Shown in pieces: positions 58,845 to 64,000 of a DNA stretch of 64,000 bases (its first letter is position 1; each line of letters opens with the position of its first letter). Position numbers and translations under genes: made by a program. A model generated the notes under the pieces. The model made no database searches and was not told where the DNA came from. It saw only the letters and a list, made by a program, of their open reading frames with translations. The stretch spans positions 186,001 to 250,000 of the forward strand of contig CAOLHI010000565.1 in NCBI GenBank assembly GCA_948474755.1, read 5' to 3'. This DNA comes from Ctenosaura bakeri (Eukaryota > Chordata > Lepidosauria > Squamata > Iguanidae).

Positions 58845-59145
58845 AGAGCAAATCAAGCCTGAATTTTTCCCAGAAGCCATGATGACTTAACTGGGACTGT
58901 TGTATTTTGGACATATCATGAGACAGTGTGACTCACTGAAAAGGGGATAGTGCTCAGTAAAGTGGAAGACATTTGGAAAAGAAGGAGACCATGCTACGGG
59001 TGGATTGATTCAATCAAGGAAGGCACCTCCCTGAATTCACAAGACCTGAGCGGGGAAGTTGATGCTGAAGGATTTTGGAGATCTCTCATTCATACAGTCT
59101 CCATAAGTTGAAGTTGACTTGATGACCAACAGCAACAAAACCAGC
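58845..59145 (+). repeat. RTE/Bov-B LINE 3' end
   Basis: Reads a YFGHIMRQCDSL-like segment, then GGGTGGATTGATTCAATCAA, CACAAGACCTGAGCGGGG and a tail AAGTTGAAGTTGACTTGATG with CAACAGCAAC, the same 3' end as 52545-53130 in opposite orientation. Confidence 0.8.
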
Positions 59146-59419
59146 TTTGCAGAATCCTGAACCAATTTGGACCAATCTGTTTCATGTTCCTATTGGATTA
59201 GTCCAAATCCCAAATCAGCATGGTCTGATATGGGCCATTCCGGATTGGTTCTTAATCCAATTAAACTGAATTAGGTCCAGATTGCTTTGGATATCTGAAA
59301 TCCTGACAGACATGTCCTCAGAATTATGCAAAACAGCCCCATAAAGGAAGATGCTATTTGAGAAAGTGAGAGGGAAAAGAAATTGAATTGTGCTGATTGA
59401 CTGGTAAGGTTTCTGATAT

Positions 59420-59720
59420 AACAATCTGAAGAGTAGAGTCAAAGGCTTTCCTAGCCGGAATCCATGGGTTGTTGTGGGTTTTTTCGGGCTTTGAGGCTGT
59501 GTTCTAGTAGTATTTCCTCCTGACGTTTTGCCTGCATCTGTGGCTGGCATCTTTAGAGGATCTGGAGACGTGGAGGTGGAATGGATTATATATACTTGTG
59601 TGCTCCCTGGGTGGAAGGGATTTGCATTTGTGATGCATTAGTGATGCAGCTGGCCTGAGAGATAGCCCATTGTTGAGTGGACTAGCCCCCCAGGGTTGCA
59701 TTGTTAGTCAGGGTATATGC
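59420..59720. repeat. Unclassified abundant reptilian repeat
   Basis: AGTCAAAGGCTTTCCTAGCC, GGTTGTTGTGGGTTTTTTCG and CCTGACGTTTTGCCTGCATC are motifs I recognise from many reptile genomes. I suspect a Penelope-like or LINE-derived element but cannot assign it. Confidence 0.5.
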
Positions 59721-60023
59721 ATAACAGTTGTGTGTGCATTTAAGTACTCCTTAGCAATCAATTGTATTGTTTCCTGTAGAGAAATAGAGTCCCCATGGAG
59801 AAGAATAGCTAACATTATTCTTTTGCTCTTTCCCTAGTTCTCAGTTAGCAGGTGAGACATATTTGAAAGAGCATTTGCTCGTGTTTGGTGGGAATTTATC
59901 TTTTTTCTTCATTCATCCAGTATGAACCATCCATCCTCTCCCAATTCAATCACAGATTGTTATAGTTCCTTCTTCTGTTTGTGGATGATTTGAGTAGATC
60001 TGTGTGCTGATGCTAGTAGCAAA
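59721..60023. other. Intronic sequence without recognisable feature
   Basis: No gene or repeat family recognised. Confidence 0.4.
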
Positions 60024-60100
60024 ATTATAAAATTTTAAGGTTGGAAAGGACCACAAGGGCCAACAGCCTGTCCTGCAGAATACTTAAATAAGCACTCTTG
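60024..60100 (-). repeat. Short CR1-like 3' fragment
   Basis: AAGGTTGGAAAGGACCACAA with GGGCCAACAGCCTGTCC is a diverged reverse-complement CR1 UTR. Confidence 0.55.
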
Positions 60101-60189
60101 AAAAAATGAAAGAAAGATAGTTCTGTTAGGTAGTAGTTCTCCCCCTTACTCTCTTCCACTCCCACCCAATATTTTGGCCTTAGTTTTTA

Positions 60190-60532
60190 AGGATACTTAA
60201 GGGGACATGATAGCTATGCTTAAATATTTGATGGGGTGTCATCTGGAGGATGGAGCAAGCCTGTTTTCTGCTGCTCCAGAGATTGGGACATGAGCAATGG
60301 CTTCAAACTACATGAAAAAAAGATTCCACTTAAACTTCCTGACGGTCAAAGCTGTCCAGCAGTGGAATCTGCTGCTGCCTCCATGGAGTGTGGTGGAGTT
60401 TCTTCCTTCTTTAGAGGTTTTTAAGCAGAGGCTGTATGGCCATCTGTTGGGAATGCTTTGATGGGTGTTCCTGCATGGCAGGCGGTTGGGCCGGATAGCC
60501 CCTGAGGTCTCTTCCAACTCTATGATTCTATA
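60190..60532 (+). repeat. CR1 LINE 3' end
   Basis: Starts in the GDMIAMLKYLMGCHLED segment and runs through a damaged FKLHEKKIPL region to UTR and tail. Confidence 0.83.
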
Positions 60533-60733
60533 AGAACTTCCTGGTGGGAAGAACAGTTTGAGAGTGGAATCCACTGCCTGGGATTGTGGTGGAGTCTCCT
60601 TCTTTGGAGGATTTTAAACAGAGGCTGGATGGCCATCTGTTTGAAGTACTTTTGATGGTCCATTACTGCATAGCAGAATGGGGTTGGACTGGATGGCCAT
60701 TGCAGTCTCTTCCAACTCTATGAATCTATGATT
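60533..60733 (+). repeat. Second CR1 3' end in tandem
   Basis: Begins at GAACTTCCTGGTGGGAAGAA directly after the previous tail and has its own UTR and ATGAATCTATGATT end. Confidence 0.8.
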
Positions 60734-61229
60734 ATCTGTGTTTGCTCTTTTTTCCTCATTTTTAAAGCTTTTGTACCTGCACAAATGAGCGTGTGTGTGC
60801 ATGTGCATTAATGTCACAAAGCAAGTCTTAACGTGCAAACAGCGCAGACACATCACAGACACTAGAACGATGCAGAAAAGCACCAGGCATCAGAAAACTT
60901 TTAACCATACTTGATTGAACTTTAAAAGTGGCTAGAATACACAGAGGGAGAGACACACACACAAATCCTGTCTGCAGTTTGCCAGGGTTAATCCCTCCTG
61001 AAAGGACCACCATATTTCCAAATTCCATGCATTTTCCTGAAACAAAGTTGAGGCAAACTTTAAAAGTGGATGGCAACAATAGCAAGAAAACAGCTCCTAT
61101 TTGCCTGTAGTTTGGCAGAGTTAATGCCTTGTGAGGATGCTACCATATCACCAAATACCATTCTATAATCTATAAAACCCAATATGTTGTGACCATTTTT
61201 CTTTCCTAATGCAAATAAATCATTCTTCT
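60734..61229. other. Intronic sequence with internal similarity
   Basis: GTTTGCCAGGGTTAATCCCT (about 60977) and GTTTGGCAGAGTTAATGCCT (about 61110) begin two similar segments, suggesting a degenerate tandem duplication with a period of about 134 bp. Confidence 0.45.
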
Positions 61230-61435
61230 TATATGCCTCCAAGTTGACTCCAGCTTATGACAAACTTTAAATAGTGTTTTCTTGGCATGATTTCTTCAGG
61301 GGAAGCCTTCCTTTGAGATTGAGAAAAGTGTGACTTGTCCAAGATCACCCAGTGGGTTTTTCATTGCTGACTGAGGACTTGAATCATTGCCTCCCTGAAT
61401 CCTAATCCAGTGTTCAAGCACTGTGCCGGCATGAG
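61230..61435 (-). repeat. tRNA-headed SINE
   Basis: CCTCCAAGTTGACTCCAGCT at the tail side, GACTTGTCCAAGATCACCCA in the body and TCAAGCACTGTGCCGGC in the head. Confidence 0.72.
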
Positions 61436-62641
61436 AATTCGGATTCCTGATTCAGAATCAGGACCAGATCAGTCCAGGGCATATCAGGAGCTTGCCCAGC
61501 CTTAAGATAGTGGAAGTGATTCCAGTAGTCATGTTTTTTCTTGTATTTGTAGCATGCCTCAGAAAGCAGGAGTTGCATAAGAATTAAGGAGAACAAACCC
61601 TTTGGTTTGGAATCTAGAAGCTAAACAAGCAAACAAAAATGAGCGGACAGTTATAATACCCCAGCTAAAGGTTGCATAGATGAAGCATGCAATACCTTCT
61701 GGTTATGGAAAAGACCTCAAACTGGTTTCTTTGCCTAACCTTAATTCACATCTGTTTACACTCCCAGCATTTTAATGATAAGCAAAGAAAGTCATAGTAT
61801 CAATAATTCCACTGCAGCTCCAAATAGCTGCTTCTGTGTGGAGAAGCAGAGCAAAGCAAACAAGTTGGTTAAAGGTTCATTCTGTGCTAGGAGCAGAAAA
61901 AAAGAAGTGCTGGAAATATATTTCCTGACCAAGAACTCAGCTGTTTTATCTTTGATCTCCCGAGTTGCTGAAGGGAAACTGTGGTTTAGTCTGACGCTGA
62001 TGGAATGCAACCTGGGGAGCTTTGATGAGTATCAACTAAAGAACTGTCTTCATGGTTACTGTATTTTCCAAGTCTATATGAGGCCGAGGGGGGAACTACT
62101 TAAAAAAAAACCTGTGCCCTACATCTTGTGACAATGTGTTGCAAGTGCTAAGCAGACCATTTGTAGGTTTAGTTTGGGGAAATGGATGGGGTCACAGTCT
62201 GAGTCCGTATCCATTTGCTACTCAATGCCAGCTTTCTATTGGTTAGTCCCAACTTGGGTAGAGCTGTTCAATCCATTTTGGAATGGTGAGTCATTATGTG
62301 GATAAACCGAATGGATTCAATGGATCTACTTTGGTCAGAGCTAACAGAAAATTTATGCCAGTGACTGGCATTCTGTTGATAGTCCCAACCCGAGTAGATG
62401 AATTCAATTTTTTTTTAATGGTTGGTCAACATGTAGCTAAATCTCATTGACAAAATGGGTTTACTTTAATCAGGACTAGCACTAGGATTGAGGAGCCTTT
62501 CCTCCATGGGCTAGCTGATGTCGTGTTTCAGAAATGCATAGATCTTGGACACATGGAATAGGGCAAAGGGCATGTTTCCATCTCAGAACAGCATTGCCTC
62601 TCTGGGGATACATGGATGTCCATATAGGACAGAATCACATA
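61436..62641. other. Non-repeat sequence and a degenerate tandem duplication
   Basis: 61740-62130 is single-copy-looking and open for 118 codons on the + strand without a domain. At 62241-62480 two related units begin AGTCCCAACTTGGGTAGA and AGTCCCAACCCGAGTAGA with a period of about 146 bp. Confidence 0.4.
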
Positions 62642-63112
62642 CAGTTGGCCCTCCACATTTGTGGGTTTGACTTTCACAGATTTGATTATTTGCGAGTTTC
62701 TTCAACCCCTGCCCCCTTCCACCTCAGGTGCTTCTTTGCCAGGGGAACCTTCCTTCTTGGTGGCTCTGATCAAGCTGTGTAGCCCTTCAGAAAACCACCC
62801 GAGTCCTCCTCTTCTTCCATCAGCTGCTGCCTGACCAGCTCAGGACGGATTTGCAGCCGAATTTCTTGGCACCATGAACCATCGCCTGATGCCCCTCCAC
62901 ACCCAAGGAAGGAGATGGGCAAGAGAGAGGAAATATAGGGAAGCCATGCTGACCCACCCCCTTTCCCTCTCTTTTCCTGAACTGGTTTGGACCCAGAGTG
63001 CCCACTTCTCCTCATGGCTCCACCCCCTTCCCACAGACACACACATTCATTTTGATAGTTGTGATTTTTCCAGCTTATGCCCCTAACCCTAGCAAATGTA
63101 CAGGACCAACCG
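62642..63112. mobile_element. Tigger-like MITE, 471 bp, TA target-site duplication
   Basis: Left CAGTTGGCCCTCCACATTTG and right CTAGCAAATGTACAGGACCA with CCG are inverted; TA flanks both sides (62640-62641, 63113-63114). It is an uninterrupted relative of 41029-43897. Confidence 0.82.
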
Positions 63113-63189
63113 TAATTGATAAGAACGTGAGAAGCATACTGGAGCAAACCATGGCTCCAACTGGTTCGTTACTATCAATCACACAGCTT

Positions 63190-63672
63190 TCAAGAAGGAT
63201 GTCAAGAAGCTGGAACGTGTCCAGAGGAGGGCGACCAAAATAGCGAAGGGTCTGGAAGCCATGCCCTATGAAGAATGCCTTAAGGAGCTGGGTATGTTTA
63301 GTCTGCAGAAGAGGAGGTTAAGAGGGGACATGATAGCCATGTTTAAATATTTGAAGGCATGTCATGTTGAGGAGGGAGCAGGCTTGTTCTCTGCCACTCC
63401 AGAGACCAGGACAAGGAGCAATGGGTTCAAGCTGCAGGAAAGGAGATTCCACTTGAACCTCAGGAGGAAATTCCTGATGGTCAGAGCTGTCCGGCAGTGG
63501 AATCTGCTGCCTCCATGGAGTGTGGTGGAGTCTCCTTCTTTGGAGGTTTTTAAGCAGAGGCTGGATGGCCATCTGTCGGGAGTGCTTTGATGGGTGTTCC
63601 TGCATGGCAGGGGGTTGGACTCAATGGCCCCTGGGGTCTCTTTCAACTCTATCATTCTATGATTCTATGATC
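63190..63672 (+). repeat. CR1 LINE 3' end
   Basis: Reads [17 protein letters not shown] in a shifted frame, then [20 protein letters not shown] to a stop at 63588-63590, UTR and repeated ATTCTATG. Confidence 0.88.
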
Positions 63673-64000
63673 AGTACTCCCTCAGAAGGGGATCTTTGCC
63701 AGCTGTGCCTGGAGACATCATGGCTGAAACCCACAACCTCTTCCATGTGCTGTACAGAACGTTACAGTCTGTCTTCCTGGGGCTTCGATTCTTAAATCAA
63801 GTATGGAAAGTCTGGGCCTCAAGATATTCCTGGACTGTAGGTGTTATAATTCCTCACCATTGTCTATGCTGGCTAGGACTGATAGTAAAATTGACTAGGA
63901 TTAATAGCAAACTCCAGCAGTATTGGAAAGACTGTGCTTTGTACATCCCTTGATTAATTATAACTGGAAAAGTATAAACTGGAATATAAAGAAGCATCTC
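63673..64000. other. Intronic sequence without recognisable feature
   Basis: No gene or repeat family recognised up to the window edge. Confidence 0.4.

Noticed and set aside
29981..64000. Last coding exon(s) of PIK3C3
   Set aside because: I looked for the remaining ~46 residues (VQDKFRLDLS to the YWRK end) on the + strand by eye and found nothing convincing. A translated search would decide.

Overview
The window is a repeat-dense piece of vertebrate nuclear DNA, almost certainly from a squamate reptile (a lizard is my best guess, species not determined). The evidence is the repeat mix: many CR1 LINE 3' ends with ATTCTATG octamer tails, an L2-type LINE, RTE/Bov-B LINE 3' ends, tRNA-headed SINEs with Bov-B-like tails (Sauria-SINE type), 5S rRNA-headed SINEs, a SPIN-like hAT transposon, Tigger-like and other hAT transposons, and palindromic MITEs.

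Only one host gene is supported. Two coding exons on the + strand (18016-18184 and 29890-29980) encode part of the kinase domain of PIK3C3 (VPS34, the class III phosphatidylinositol 3-kinase). They carry the DFG motif and activation loop and then the next C-terminal helices, corresponding by my residue count to human residues about 755-841. Splice sites and phases agree perfectly across the 11.7 kb intron between them. The preceding exon (with the DRHLDN catalytic loop) and the exon or exons for the last ~46 residues were not found by eye. Positions 1-18015 are therefore read as upstream intron and 29981-64000 as downstream intron, though I cannot exclude that the gene ends beyond a missed exon.

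Everything else is intron sequence. About 28 CR1 fragments on both strands account for most of the apparent open frames; the longest copy (about 41090-43580) keeps its reverse transcriptase frame open except for one nonsense codon. Several insertions are nested and can be ordered in time: CR1 inside a Tigger-like element (41029-43897), CR1 inside a Tigger-like element inside an older CR1 (49756-51068), and CR1 inside a MITE (3451-4052). DNA transposons with recognisable target-site duplications include a ~1.2 kb hAT (18890-20123), a SPIN-like hAT with an unexpected GC-rich core (39719-40490) and several ~180-200 bp hairpin MITEs, one of them ending 128 bp upstream of a PIK3C3 exon. Non-repeat stretches between these elements are AT-rich and a few look like candidate conserved non-coding elements; that is inference only.

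I see no operon, CRISPR array, RNA gene or novel multi-gene system. The most unusual structures are the SPIN-like element with its GC-rich core, a perfect 44-bp-arm inverted repeat beside a TA microsatellite (31920-32036), the nested transposons, and the two SINE/LINE pairs that share 3' tails.
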